A DNA stretch of 64,000 nucleotides, taken from the NCBI RefSeq assembly GCF_001552615.1, contig NZ_BCRN01000005.1:124001-188000 (forward strand), given 5' to 3'. Below, in pieces: positions 26,832 through 35,140 of this stretch (positions are counted from its first letter, which is position 1; each line of letters begins with the position of its first letter). Source of the stretch: Millisia brevis NBRC 105863 (GTDB taxonomy: Bacteria; Actinomycetota; Actinomycetes; Mycobacteriales; Mycobacteriaceae). The translations under genes were made by a program, and so were the position numbers. Under the pieces are notes generated by a model, which saw nothing but the letters and a program-made list of their open reading frames with translations, made no database searches and had not been told where the DNA came from.

Positions 26832-27036
26832 GTCCCGATCAGCGTTTGATTCGGTCGTATGAACATTCTCGGTCACAATCTCAACCCCCAATGAGCAGCG
26901 CATGAATGCATGAATTGCCGACCACCATCACGTGCCGGGGTGCTCCGGGAGGAGGCCGGCCGATCGGTCGGGTCGGAAGACCCGACCGACGTCGACCGGA
27001 CAACCTGCAACGTCGGCCCCGGCGGCTACCGCACGG

Positions 27037-27438
27037 TCAGCCACGCCCCCAGAAGGCGTCCTCGGCCGGGCCGTCCTCGGAGAAGAGATGTACCTCGACG
27101 ATCCTGCCGTCCTCGATGGTCAGCAGGTCGACGCCGGCCATGTCCATCGCGTTGTCGTCCAACTTGCCGGTGAACCGAACCGGCACGGCGACGAGGGCGC
27201 CGTTCGCCATGGCGGGGCCGGTCTTGATCAGGGCGAAGGTTCCCTGACTGACCTCCATCATTCCGCCGATGAGCGCACCGACAGCCTCGGGACCGGAATG
27301 GTCGCCGGAGAAGCGATTCGTACCGGGCTGATGCCACACGACGTTCGGGCTGAAAAGCGCCATCGCGGTGGGTACTTCACCAACCGAAAGCGCATGGAAG
27401 TAGGAGTCCGCAACCTCGATCGGATTCTGCGTTGTCAT
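27037..27438 (-). CDS. SnoaL/NTF2-like protein
   Basis: A 133-residue protein with the NTF2-like cone fold: a first helix IEVADSYFHALSVGEVPTAM, then ALFSPNVVWHQPGTNRFSGDHSG and the terminal strands VDLLTIEDGRIVEVHLF. SnoaL-type proteins act as small isomerases, hydrolases or dehydratases, or have no catalysis. The His-Gln pair in the VVWHQPG strand is typical of this group, but the substrate is unknown. GAGGGA precedes the ATG. It is divergent from the HxlR regulator gene and precedes the monooxygenase and GMC genes on the same strand, so the three were probably one catabolic unit under HxlR control. Confidence 0.85.
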   Translation of the reverse strand: MTTQNPIEVADSYFHALSVGEVPTAMALFSPNVVWHQPGTNRFSGDHSGPEAVGALIGGMMEVSQGTFALIKTGPAMANGALVAVPVRFTGKLDDNAMDMAGVDLLTIEDGRIVEVHLFSEDGPAEDAFWGRG

Positions 27439-27469
27439 CTCGAATTCCCTCTCGTCGAATTTCCGAACG

Positions 27470-27518
27470 GCCCAATACTTTCATCTGGTAACCTGTTACC
27501 TCAACGTAAGTATTGGGC
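27470..27518. promoter_or_regulatory. Nested dyads between the NTF2-like and HxlR genes
   Basis: GCCCAATACTT (27470-27480) and AAGTATTGGGC (27508-27518) form a perfect 11-bp inverted repeat. Inside it GGTAAC (27487-27492) and GTTACC (27495-27500) form a second one. The block lies between divergent starts and is the likely HxlR operator. Confidence 0.6.
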
Positions 27519-27533
27519 GATCGGAGGACTGTG

Positions 27534-27944
27534 ATGCCCGGAACACCACGCGGTACGCGGGAGCGCCCAGCGCCGCAGCGGTCCACCACCCAGTGGAACG
27601 TCATGATGGCCACCTGCCCGTCGCGCACCTCGCTGGCGCGTATCGCCAACAAGTGGACCGCGATGATCGTGATCGCGCTGAGCGACAGCGCTCTTCGCTT
27701 CGGTGAACTCCAGCAGCAGGTTCAGGGAATCAGCGGCAAGGTACTCACCGACACCCTGCGCACCCTGGAGCGGGACGGCATCGTCGACCGCCGGGTTTTC
27801 GCCGAGGTACCGCCGCGGGTCGAATACGAACTGACCCCGCTCGGCAGCACGCTCATCGAGCCGTTGTCCGCCCTGCGTCATTGGGCGGAATCACATTTCG
27901 ACGAGGTTCAAGCGGCCCGCGTCGCCTACGACCACCGCCCGTGA
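27534..27944 (+). CDS. HxlR-family transcriptional regulator
   Basis: A 136-residue winged-helix regulator. The core reads SLARIANKWTAMIVIALSDS, then LRFGELQQQVQGISGKVLTDTL with the recognition helix, and the wing RTLERDGIVDRRVFAEVPPRVEYELT. One cysteine at the start of the fold (MATCPSR) is in the position used for redox or aldehyde sensing in some HxlR proteins (for example YodB and HypR). GGAGG lies close to the ATG at 27534. It is divergent from the NTF2-like gene across a double dyad and should respond to a substrate or product of that pathway, possibly a reactive carbonyl; this is inference. Confidence 0.92.
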   Translation: MPGTPRGTRERPAPQRSTTQWNVMMATCPSRTSLARIANKWTAMIVIALSDSALRFGELQQQVQGISGKVLTDTLRTLERDGIVDRRVFAEVPPRVEYELTPLGSTLIEPLSALRHWAESHFDEVQAARVAYDHRP

Positions 27945-27963
27945 ACCGGGACCTGGACCGGAC

Positions 27964-30459
27964 TCACGCCGAGAGCCAGGGCCCGATGCGACTGTTCGGA
28001 TCGGCTTCGATGTCGGCGACGGTGCCGGTGGCGATGACGCGCCCACCCTCGTCGCCGGCGCCGGGTCCGACGTCGATGACATGGTCGGCGTTGACGATCA
28101 TGTCGGTGTCGTGTTCGATGACCAGGATCGTCGCTCCCGCGTCGAGCAGTCGGTCGAAAACTCCCAGCAGCGTGTGGATGTCGCGTGGATGCAGGCCGAT
28201 CGACGGCTCGTCGAAGACATAGAGCTGATGCTTCTGACCGCGGCGGCTCTGCGCGGCGAGTTGGAGGCGCTGCGCCTCGCCGCCGGAGAGTGCGGGGGTC
28301 GGTTCACCGAGCCGTAGATAGCCGAGGCCGACGTCGCGCAGCGACTCCAGGATGCGGCTGATCGCCGGCTCCGCGGCGAAGACCTCCGCCGCCCGGGTCA
28401 CCGACAGTTCCAGCACGTCGGCGATCGACATCCCACCCAGCGTGACCTCGAGCGTCTCGGGGTTGTAGCGCCGACCGTCGCAGTCCGGGCAGGGCATCGG
28501 GATGTCCGGCAGGTATTGCACGTCGAGGCTCAGTTCGCCGAGCCCCTGGCAGGTGGGGCAGCGGCCGGCGGAGGTGTTGTAGGAGAAGCGGCCGGCGTTC
28601 CACTTCCGCCGCCGCGCCTCCGGGGTGGCGGCGAAGAGCTTGCGGATCGGGTCGAAGACCCCCGAGTAGGTGGCCGGGGTCGATCGGGAGTTGCGCCCGA
28701 TCGGCGTCGCGTCGACGACGGTGACCTTGCGCAGGTCGGCGTCGTCGAGATCGTCGACGTGTTCGGGTAAGGCCCTGCCCTCCAGCCGATTGCGCAGCGC
28801 GGGAACCAGGCTGTCGAGGATCAGCGCGGTTTTGCCGGCGCCGGAGGTGCCGGTCACCGCGGTCAACTGCCCGAGCGGGATCGTCGCGGTGACGTCGCGA
28901 AGGTTGAGGAATTCCGAGATGTGCACGCGCAGTGGTCGACCGGACTCGCGCCGATCGGTCGGGCGGATGCGCAGCGGGCGATCGGCGGCCAGGAACGGGG
29001 CGATCAGCGAATCGGCGGCACCGATGACCTCCGGGACCGTTCCGGCCGTCACCACCCGTCCTCCGTCGCTGCCGGCTCCCGGTCCCATCTCGATCAGGTG
29101 GTCGACGGCGGCGAGGACCTGTACGTCGTGGTCGACCACCAGCACCGTATTGCCGTTGTCGACCAGGCTGCGCATGCTGTCGATCAGGCCGTGCACATTG
29201 GCAGGGTGCAGCCCGATCGTCGGCTCGTCGAGGACTAACAGCATACCGGTCGCGCGGGCCAGCACGGTCTGGGACAGCTGGATGCGCTGCCGCTCGCCGG
29301 TCGAGAGGGTGTCGCCGGATCGGTCGAGACTCAGATAGGCCAGCCCCAGGACGACCAATGGGTCGATCGCCCTGCGTAATTCGGCGGTCAGGCGCTGTGC
29401 GAAGTCCAGGGTGTCCGCGGGTACCGAGGCGTCGATATCCGGGATCAGCGCCTCGAGGTCGCGCAGGGTCAGCGCGCTGACCTCGGCGATGGTTCGGTCG
29501 GTGACGGTGGTGGTCAACGCCTCCGGCCGCAGCCGGGTGCCGTGGCAGGCCGGGCAGCGTCGCCGGATGAAGTAGCGGTCGGCGCGGGCGGAGGCTCCCG
29601 CCTCGTCGCCCTCGTGCGCGATCTGGTCGATCGACTCGTAGGCGTTGACGTAGACGGCGTTGAGGGTGACCGCGCGGCCGTCGTTGGTCGGAATGACGAT
29701 GCGCCGCTTGACCTGCTCGCCGTGCAGGACGATCTCGCGTTCCCCCTCGGTCAGCTCCCGCCAGGGCACGTCGACGCGCACCCCGAGTTCGGCGACGACC
29801 AGCGGCATATTGCTGCGCATCAGCCCCCGCCAGGGCAGTACGGCGCCGTCGGCGATCGACAGGTCCTCGTCGGCGATGATCGACGTCGGGTCGATCTCGC
29901 GGGTCTCGCCGATGCCCTTGCACTCCGGGCAGGCGCCGAGGGTGTTGAAGGAGAAGCCCTCCGCGCTCGGCGGTGTGAAGACCACACCGCAGACCGGGCA
30001 GGTCCGTTCCTCCGCGAGGCCCTGGACGTAGGACGGTGGGAGGCGATGACCATTGGGGCAGACATGCCGGCCGATGCGGGAGAACAACAGCCGCAGCACG
30101 GCCAGGGCCTCGCTCATCGTGCCGACCGTGCTGCGCGGGCCCGGCAGGGCCGGCCGCTGTCGCAGGGCCAGCGCCGAGGGCAGGTAGGAGATGCGGTCGA
30201 CGTCGGGTTTGGCCGGCTGGCCGATGCGCCGACGGGTGAAGGTGGACAGCGCGTCGAGGTAGCGGCGCGAGCCCTCCGCGTACAGCACGCCCATCGCCAG
30301 CGACGACTTGCCGGAACCCGACAGGCCGGTGATGCCGACCAGCAGGCCGAGTGGGATGTCGATGTCGACGTCACGCAGGGTGTTCACCCGCGCGCCGCGC
30401 ACCTCGATCGCTCGGGGACCCGCCGGCCGCGGCCGGGGCGCACCCACGGAGACCTCCAC
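27964..30459 (-). CDS. Short UvrA-like (UvrA2-type) ABC protein
   Basis: An 831-residue class II ABC protein of the UvrA family. It has two ATP sites: Walker A GLSGSGKSS near residue 50 with LSTGERQRIQLSQ and LLVLDEPTIGLHPAN, and a second GTSGAGKTAL with PALSGGEAQRLQLAAQ and VFDEPSIGLHPRD. Zinc modules are seen as CPNGH/CPVCG, CPACHGTR and CPTCQGLG/CPDCDG. It is about 120 residues shorter than housekeeping UvrA, as in UvrA2/DrrC-like proteins that lack the UvrB-binding module and are linked to resistance to DNA-binding drugs. The GTG at 30459 has a TAGTCT hexamer seven bases upstream. It is divergent from the GyrA-gate/GNAT gene and converges with the HxlR gene. Confidence 0.9.
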   Translation of the reverse strand: MEVSVGAPRPRPAGPRAIEVRGARVNTLRDVDIDIPLGLLVGITGLSGSGKSSLAMGVLYAEGSRRYLDALSTFTRRRIGQPAKPDVDRISYLPSALALRQRPALPGPRSTVGTMSEALAVLRLLFSRIGRHVCPNGHRLPPSYVQGLAEERTCPVCGVVFTPPSAEGFSFNTLGACPECKGIGETREIDPTSIIADEDLSIADGAVLPWRGLMRSNMPLVVAELGVRVDVPWRELTEGEREIVLHGEQVKRRIVIPTNDGRAVTLNAVYVNAYESIDQIAHEGDEAGASARADRYFIRRRCPACHGTRLRPEALTTTVTDRTIAEVSALTLRDLEALIPDIDASVPADTLDFAQRLTAELRRAIDPLVVLGLAYLSLDRSGDTLSTGERQRIQLSQTVLARATGMLLVLDEPTIGLHPANVHGLIDSMRSLVDNGNTVLVVDHDVQVLAAVDHLIEMGPGAGSDGGRVVTAGTVPEVIGAADSLIAPFLAADRPLRIRPTDRRESGRPLRVHISEFLNLRDVTATIPLGQLTAVTGTSGAGKTALILDSLVPALRNRLEGRALPEHVDDLDDADLRKVTVVDATPIGRNSRSTPATYSGVFDPIRKLFAATPEARRRKWNAGRFSYNTSAGRCPTCQGLGELSLDVQYLPDIPMPCPDCDGRRYNPETLEVTLGGMSIADVLELSVTRAAEVFAAEPAISRILESLRDVGLGYLRLGEPTPALSGGEAQRLQLAAQSRRGQKHQLYVFDEPSIGLHPRDIHTLLGVFDRLLDAGATILVIEHDTDMIVNADHVIDVGPGAGDEGGRVIATGTVADIEADPNSRIGPWLSA

Positions 30460-30466
30460 GCTGTGC

Positions 30467-30472
30467 AGACTA
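30467..30472 (-). promoter_or_regulatory. Candidate -10 (TAGTCT) of the UvrA-like gene
   Basis: On the minus strand TAGTCT ends seven bases before the GTG at 30459, which fits a leaderless message. Confidence 0.5.
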
Positions 30473-30573
30473 GTCCGGCGGACCGACCGGGCCCGTCGCC
30501 GGCGACATCCCCCGAGGTGGATACTGGGACCTCGGAGCGGAACCGACCACGAGCGAAGGGGCACTGGGAGAGC

Positions 30574-31245
30574 ATGACGCCGAAGGACCACGACCGGATT
30601 CTCGATCGCCGCGAGATCGCCAAGGCTCTGCTGGGGGCGCTCGAACGGCGCCACGAAATCCTCGACATCATCGTCGACAGCGACACCCGCGCCGACGCCG
30701 TCACCGCGATCGCCGCCGCTCTGGAGACCTCGGAGTCCAACGCCGAGACCGTGCTCAATCTGCCCCTGAGCCGCCTGACCAAGACCGAGCGCGACCGCAT
30801 CAGCGACGAGATCAGCAATCTGGATGCCGCTCTGGACTGGACGCCGAGCGAGCGCCCGAAGAGCGTCGATCCGTCCGTGCAGCTGCGCCCGATCGACACC
30901 AGCTCCGGCGACGCCGACTTGTTCCGGCAGCGGTGCGCCGAGCGGATCGGCGAGGACGGTGCCCCGTGGTCGGCCGAGCGGATCGCCTCGGAGCGGTCGG
31001 CGGGCGCCCGCCGCGTCGAGGATGAATCGGCCGTATGGCTGGTGGCCGTCGACACCTCCGGCGGTGAGCCGGACCGCGTCGGTTTCGTCTTCGGTGAGTG
31101 GACCGGCCAGGAGGTCGACGTCGCGATCTGGGTCGCTCCCGAGCGCCGCAAGCAGGGCTACGGAACCGCCCTGCTCAAGCAGTCCCGCAGCGAATTGGCC
31201 GCGTACTTCCCCGGTACGACCCTGGTGGTCCGGGCACCGGCCTGA
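30574..31245 (+). CDS. GyrA-like gate helix segment fused to a GNAT acetyltransferase domain
   Basis: A 223-residue protein with an unusual make-up. Residues about 8-90 align by eye with the long coiled-coil/exit-gate part of DNA gyrase subunit A: AKALLGALERRHEILDIIV, then AETVLNLPLSRLTKTERDRI, matching the gyrase pattern of a helix, then AILDMQLRRLAALERQ. Residues about 150-223 are a GNAT-like domain with the acetyl-CoA loop IWVAPERRKQGYGTALLKQ. There is no breakage-reunion tyrosine domain. GGGAG lies five bases before the ATG. The gate segment could mediate dimerisation or contact topoisomerase, and the GNAT part could acetylate a partner; both are inference. It lies back to back with the UvrA-like gene, so a shared role in drug or DNA-damage tolerance is possible. 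Confidence 0.75.
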   Translation: MTPKDHDRILDRREIAKALLGALERRHEILDIIVDSDTRADAVTAIAAALETSESNAETVLNLPLSRLTKTERDRISDEISNLDAALDWTPSERPKSVDPSVQLRPIDTSSGDADLFRQRCAERIGEDGAPWSAERIASERSAGARRVEDESAVWLVAVDTSGGEPDRVGFVFGEWTGQEVDVAIWVAPERRKQGYGTALLKQSRSELAAYFPGTTLVVRAPA

Positions 31246-31263
31246 TCCGCATCCGTCGCCCGA

Positions 31264-31296
31264 AAGGGGTGAGCCGCGCACGGCGGCTCACCCCTT
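31264..31296 (+). terminator. Terminator hairpin after the GNAT fusion gene
   Basis: A perfect 13-bp stem: 31264-31276 pairs with 31284-31296 around a 7-base loop. Confidence 0.8.
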
Positions 31297-31603
31297 CGGC
31301 GCTTCGGCTCCCTTGTTCGGGTTTGTGCGCACCGCGGGAGACCGTCCGCGGACGGCCATCCCGTCGGAAACCCCTCGCCATCCCTTGGCGCCGTTGCCGA
31401 ATGGCGTGAGCCACATCATGGCGACCATTTCTCGCCAAACACGAAGCTTCACACCATTTACCGAGACTGTAACCAGTGTGTGAAGATCCGGCACCAAATT
31501 TGACCTATCCACTGCGGATCCACGGAACCCTGCGCTTCAATATGTGAGATTTCGTAGCCGCGGTTCCGGCAGCGCCGGCCTCGGAGAAAAGCGAGGAGGT
31601 AGC
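31297..31603. other. Upstream region of the permease operon
   Basis: About 300 bases without a gene, more AT-rich towards the right. CTTCACAC (31447-31454) and GTGTGAAG (31478-31485) form an 8-bp inverted repeat that could be an Lrp/AsnC or other regulator site. TTGACC at 31500-31505 could be a -35, but no good -10 is at the right distance. Confidence 0.4.
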
Positions 31604-33091
31604 GTGGCCGACACCGAACAGGCCCAACTAAAGGCCGGAGCGATCGGTTTCTTCGACGCTCTGGTGATCGGCTTGGCCGCAACGTCGCCCGCCTACACAC
31701 TGGCGGCGATCATCGGCCCGGTGGTCGCGCTGGTCGGGATATTCGCGCCCGGCATCCTGCTGGCGAGCTTCGTTCCCATGTTGTTGATCGCGTCGGCGTT
31801 CTATTACCTCAACACGGTCGACCAGGACTGCGGCACGACCTTTTCCTGGGTGACCCGGGCGTTGGGCCCGTGGGCGGGCTGGTTCGGCGGTTGGGCCATC
31901 ACGATGACCGGTGTGCTGGTCATCGGATCGCTGGCCGAGGTCGGCGTCCGGTACTCGCTGTTGACCGTCGGACTGGACGACGCCGCCGACAACATCTGGC
32001 TCGTCCGCATTCTCGCGGTCCTGCTGATCCTGTTGACCACCGCGATCTGTGTGATCGGCACGGAGGTGTCGGCCAAGCTGCAGAACGTCCTGATCGTCCT
32101 GCAGGTCGTATCGCTGCTGATCTTCGCCGGGGTCGCGCTCTACCGGGTGTACGCGGGCACCTCGACCCTCGACGCGATCGACCCGTCGCTGAGTTGGCTC
32201 AACCCGTTCGGTGCCGGCGGCGCCGCGCTGACCGGCGGCCTGCTGCTCGGTGTCTTCGCGTTCTGGGGCTGGGAGTCGGCGGTCAATCTGACCGAGGAGA
32301 CCACCGATTCGTCGCAGGCGCCCGGCAAGGCCGCGATGCTCTCCACCGTCGTCCTGGTGATCACCTACGTGGCGGTCGCCTTCGCCGTCGTCGCCTACGC
32401 CGGCACCAACTTCCTCGCCGAGAACAGCGAGGAGGAGGACGTCATCTTCCAGTTCCTGGCCACCGAGTCGATGGGCGGCTGGGACTGGATCGTGCTCTTC
32501 TCGGTCGCCACCTCGGCGATCGCGTCGACGCAGACCACGATCATCCCGGCGTCGCGGACCGGCCTGAGTATGGCTCGGCGCAAGGCGCTTCCGGCGATGT
32601 TCGGCCACATCCACCCGCGCTTCCGCACCCCGGACGTGTCGACCTGGTGGGTCGCCGGGATCGCGATCGTCTGGTACCTGGTGCTGTCGATCATCAGCGA
32701 GAACGCACTGTTCGACTCGCTGACCGCCCTGGCCCTGCTGATCGCGTTCTACTACGCGCTCACCGGTATCGCCTGCGCCGTCTACTTCCGCAAGCGGCTG
32801 CTGAGTAGCGCCAAGAACTTCCTGCTGATCGGGGTGGGTCCGGTCATCGGCGCGGTCCTGCTGATCTGGCTGCTGATCGTGTCGATCCGGGATATGGCCA
32901 ACCCGGAGAACTCCTATACCGGCCAGTCCTGGCTCGGCCTCGGGCCGCCGCTGGTGATCGGCATCGGCATCATCGTCACCGGTGTCGTGGTGATGGTCTT
33001 CTGGTACTTCCGCGATCGCACGTTCTGGGAAGAACGCCCCAGCACCGTCGATGAGGATCTGGCCCGCACGGCAGGAGAACCGCAGGCATGA
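31604..33091 (+). CDS. APC-family amino acid permease
   Basis: A 495-residue transporter with about twelve membrane spans. The first span region GAIGFFDALVIGLAATSPAYTLA is the typical unwound helix of the APC superfamily, and GVFAFWGWESAVNLTEET is the span-6 substrate region. The C-terminus is a short cytosolic tail. It should import an amino acid, amine or similar compound by proton or solute coupling; the substrate is unknown. The GTG at 31604 has GAGGAGG upstream. The stop overlaps the Usp start (ATGA). An Lrp/AsnC regulator and a TOBE protein follow in the same direction, which suggests one amino-acid-responsive unit. Confidence 0.92.
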   Translation: MADTEQAQLKAGAIGFFDALVIGLAATSPAYTLAAIIGPVVALVGIFAPGILLASFVPMLLIASAFYYLNTVDQDCGTTFSWVTRALGPWAGWFGGWAITMTGVLVIGSLAEVGVRYSLLTVGLDDAADNIWLVRILAVLLILLTTAICVIGTEVSAKLQNVLIVLQVVSLLIFAGVALYRVYAGTSTLDAIDPSLSWLNPFGAGGAALTGGLLLGVFAFWGWESAVNLTEETTDSSQAPGKAAMLSTVVLVITYVAVAFAVVAYAGTNFLAENSEEEDVIFQFLATESMGGWDWIVLFSVATSAIASTQTTIIPASRTGLSMARRKALPAMFGHIHPRFRTPDVSTWWVAGIAIVWYLVLSIISENALFDSLTALALLIAFYYALTGIACAVYFRKRLLSSAKNFLLIGVGPVIGAVLLIWLLIVSIRDMANPENSYTGQSWLGLGPPLVIGIGIIVTGVVVMVFWYFRDRTFWEERPSTVDEDLARTAGEPQA

Positions 33092-33507
33092 GTGTCGTTC
33101 TCGGATACGACGAATCGCCGGGGGCCCAGCACGCGCTGACCGTCGCCCTCGACGTCGCCCGCCATTACGCGACCAATGTGGTGCTCGTCTACGGGACGGC
33201 CCCACCGAACAGCGAACTGGGCGAGGAATTCCGCTCCCACCGCGAGGCGCTCGAACAGATGGGCCGCACCGCGGTCGGCAAGGCGGTCGAGGCGGCGGAC
33301 GCGGCCGGCATCGAGACCGTGGTCGAGCTGGTGTCGGCCAACCCGGTCGACGCCCTGCTCGAGGCCGCCGACCGCCACGAGGCAACGGTGATCGTGGTGG
33401 GCACCTGGGGCGAGAGCCCCTTGCGCGGGGCGATTCTCGGGTCGACGCCGCACAAGCTCCTGCATCTGTCGAAGCGGCCGGTGCTGTGCGTACCGGCGCC
33501 CGACTAG
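33088..33507 (+). CDS. Universal stress protein (single domain)
   Basis: A 139-residue UspA-fold protein: it starts VVLGYDESPGAQHAL and has the nucleotide loop VGTWGESPLRGAILGSTPHKLLHLSKRPVL, close to the G2xG9xGS/T pattern of ATP-binding Usp proteins. It is translationally coupled to the permease (4-base overlap), so it may modulate transport as other permease-linked Usp proteins are thought to do. That link is inferred from position. Confidence 0.92.
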   Translation: MSVVLGYDESPGAQHALTVALDVARHYATNVVLVYGTAPPNSELGEEFRSHREALEQMGRTAVGKAVEAADAAGIETVVELVSANPVDALLEAADRHEATVIVVGTWGESPLRGAILGSTPHKLLHLSKRPVLCVPAPD

Positions 33508-33554
33508 CCGACGGAGTTCCGGCACGCACCGACCGGGGGGACGGGAAGAAGAAC

Positions 33555-34004
33555 ATGGTCGAACTCGACGATGTCGCCAAACAGATCATCGCGGAACTCC
33601 AGAAGGACGGGCGCACCCCGTTCGCGGCGATCGCCAAGAAGCTCGGCCTCTCGGAAGGGGCCATCCGACAGCGCTACTCCAAGCTGAAGGAATTGGGCCT
33701 CATCCAGGTCGTCGCGGTCACCGATCCCATGCAATTGGGATTCGAGCGGCAGGCGATGATCGGCATCGGGGTGACCGGCCGGATCGAGCCGGTCGCCGAT
33801 GCCGTTCAGGTCTTGCCCGAGGTCACCTACGTGGTGATCACCGCCGGACCCTACGACCTGCTGGTGGAGGTGGTCTGCGAATCGGACGAGCATATGCTCG
33901 ACCTGATCTCCAACAAGATCCGCCGCATCGAGGGCGTCTCGCAGACCGACGCCCTGATGTACCTGCAGTTGCGGAAACAGACGTACTCGTGGGGTGTGCG
34001 CTGA
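33555..34004 (+). CDS. Lrp/AsnC-family transcriptional regulator
   Basis: A 149-residue regulator: an N-terminal helix-turn-helix (KQIIAELQKDGRTPFAAIAK, then EGAIRQRYSKLKELGLIQVV) and a C-terminal RAM ligand-binding domain (AMIGIGVTGRIEPVADAV, then YVVITAGPYDLLVEVVCES). Such proteins form octamers or dimers and sense amino acids. It lies 47 bases after the Usp gene and most likely controls the permease upstream. The ATG at 33555 has GGGAAGAAG before it; a long in-frame extension upstream overlaps the Usp gene and is not real. Confidence 0.92.
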   Translation: MVELDDVAKQIIAELQKDGRTPFAAIAKKLGLSEGAIRQRYSKLKELGLIQVVAVTDPMQLGFERQAMIGIGVTGRIEPVADAVQVLPEVTYVVITAGPYDLLVEVVCESDEHMLDLISNKIRRIEGVSQTDALMYLQLRKQTYSWGVR

Positions 34005-34037
34005 GCAGCTCCCGCGCCGAACGACACAGGAGTCCTC

Positions 34038-34253
34038 GTGCAACTGTCGATTCGCAACCAGCTTGCCGGTGAAGTCATTTCGGTCACCCCCGGCCTGGTC
34101 AGCACCACGGTGAAGATCAAGCTGCACGGCAGCGAGCAGATCGTCACCTCGTCGATCACCAAGGAGGCCGCCGACGAGCTCGGTCTGGCGCCCGGCCTCG
34201 AGGTGGTCGCGCTGGTCAAGGCGTCCGAGGTCAGCATCGGCGTTCCCGACTGA
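34038..34253 (+). CDS. TOBE-domain molbindin-like protein
   Basis: A 71-residue protein made of a single TOBE (Mop) domain: SIRNQLAGEVISVTPGLVST, then VTSSITKEAADELGLAPGLEVVALVKASEV. Single-domain molbindins bind molybdate or tungstate as oligomers in the cytosol. No molybdate transporter is nearby; its place at the end of the permease cassette is unexplained. The GTG at 34038 has a CAGGAG site. Confidence 0.9.
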   Translation: MQLSIRNQLAGEVISVTPGLVSTTVKIKLHGSEQIVTSSITKEAADELGLAPGLEVVALVKASEVSIGVPD

Positions 34254-34273
34254 CCCGAGCGGCGGTCCCCGGG

Positions 34274-34279
34274 TACGGT
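34274..34279 (+). promoter_or_regulatory. Candidate -10 (TACGGT) of the epimerase gene
   Basis: TACGGT ends six bases before the ATG at 34286. Confidence 0.5.
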
Positions 34280-34285
34280 TACCCC

Positions 34286-35128
34286 ATGACGGAGACCTCG
34301 ACCGCCGACCGGTCCGACGAATTGATCCTGGTGACCGGCGCGTCGGGCCGGGTGGGCACCGTCCTGCGACCGCGGCTGCGGGAGGCCGGGCTTCGGCTGC
34401 GCCTGCTGGATCTGAAGGCCCCCGACGACCGGCTGGACGACGAGGACTGGGTCGAGGCCGATATCCGTGATCGCGGTGCGGTGGCGGCGGCGATGACCGA
34501 CGTGACCGCCGTCCTGCATCTGGCGGGCCTATCGGTCGAGAACCACTGGGACGAGATCCTGTCGATCAATATCGCCGGGACACAGGTGGTCCTGCAGGCC
34601 GCCGTCGACGCCGGCATCCGACGGGTGGTCCTCGCCTCGAGCAATCACGCGGTCGGCTTCTGGACGCGCGCCGACGCCGGCGGCATCGAGTTGGCGCCGG
34701 GCATCGCGCCGCGCCCGGACACCTTCTACGGCTGGAGCAAGGCGGCCGGCGAATCGTTGGGGCGGCTCTACCACGACCGGTTCGGCATCGACGTCGTCGC
34801 ACTGCGGATCGGTTCGTGCGCCCCGACCCCGCCCGGCCCGCGCGGGCTGTCGACCTGGCTGTCGCCGGATGACACCGGACGTCTCGCCGTCGCCGCGCTG
34901 ACCAGCCATCGCCCCGACGGTTTCCGCATCGTCTGGGGCATCTCGGCGAACCAGCGGCGTTGGTGGTCGCTCGCGGAGGGCGCGGACATCGGGTACGTCC
35001 CCCGGGACGACGCCGAGGAGTTCGCCGACGAGCTGCTCGACGGGGTCACCTGGGATACCGACGAGCCGAACCTCTTTCGGGTGGGCGGCCATTTCACCGA
35101 GATGCCGCTCGGCGAGCCGGTCGAGTAG
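34286..35128 (+). CDS. NAD-dependent epimerase/dehydratase-family protein
   Basis: A 280-residue extended short-chain dehydrogenase: the dinucleotide loop LVTGASGRVGTVLRPRL, the active-site YGWSKAAGE (Tyr-x3-Lys) and the upstream SSNHAVGF strand. The layout (Ser-Asn-His before the YxxxK site, short C-terminal part) resembles uronate dehydrogenases, which oxidise hexuronic acids to lactones. No uronate pathway gene is adjacent, so a general NAD(P)-dependent sugar-type oxidoreductase is the safe call. It converges with the LysR gene. Confidence 0.85.
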   Translation: MTETSTADRSDELILVTGASGRVGTVLRPRLREAGLRLRLLDLKAPDDRLDDEDWVEADIRDRGAVAAAMTDVTAVLHLAGLSVENHWDEILSINIAGTQVVLQAAVDAGIRRVVLASSNHAVGFWTRADAGGIELAPGIAPRPDTFYGWSKAAGESLGRLYHDRFGIDVVALRIGSCAPTPPGPRGLSTWLSPDDTGRLAVAALTSHRPDGFRIVWGISANQRRWWSLAEGADIGYVPRDDAEEFADELLDGVTWDTDEPNLFRVGGHFTEMPLGEPVE

Positions 35129-35140
35129 CCGACCGCCCCG

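Noticed and set aside
31447-31485. GlnR box upstream of the permease
   Set aside because: A GTTAC half is present but the partner reads GGTAA, not GAAAC; only the simple dyad is reported.
33051-33554. N-terminal extension of the Lrp/AsnC protein
   Set aside because: It overlaps the whole Usp gene in another frame; the Lrp fold begins at the ATG at 33555, which has a ribosome-binding site.
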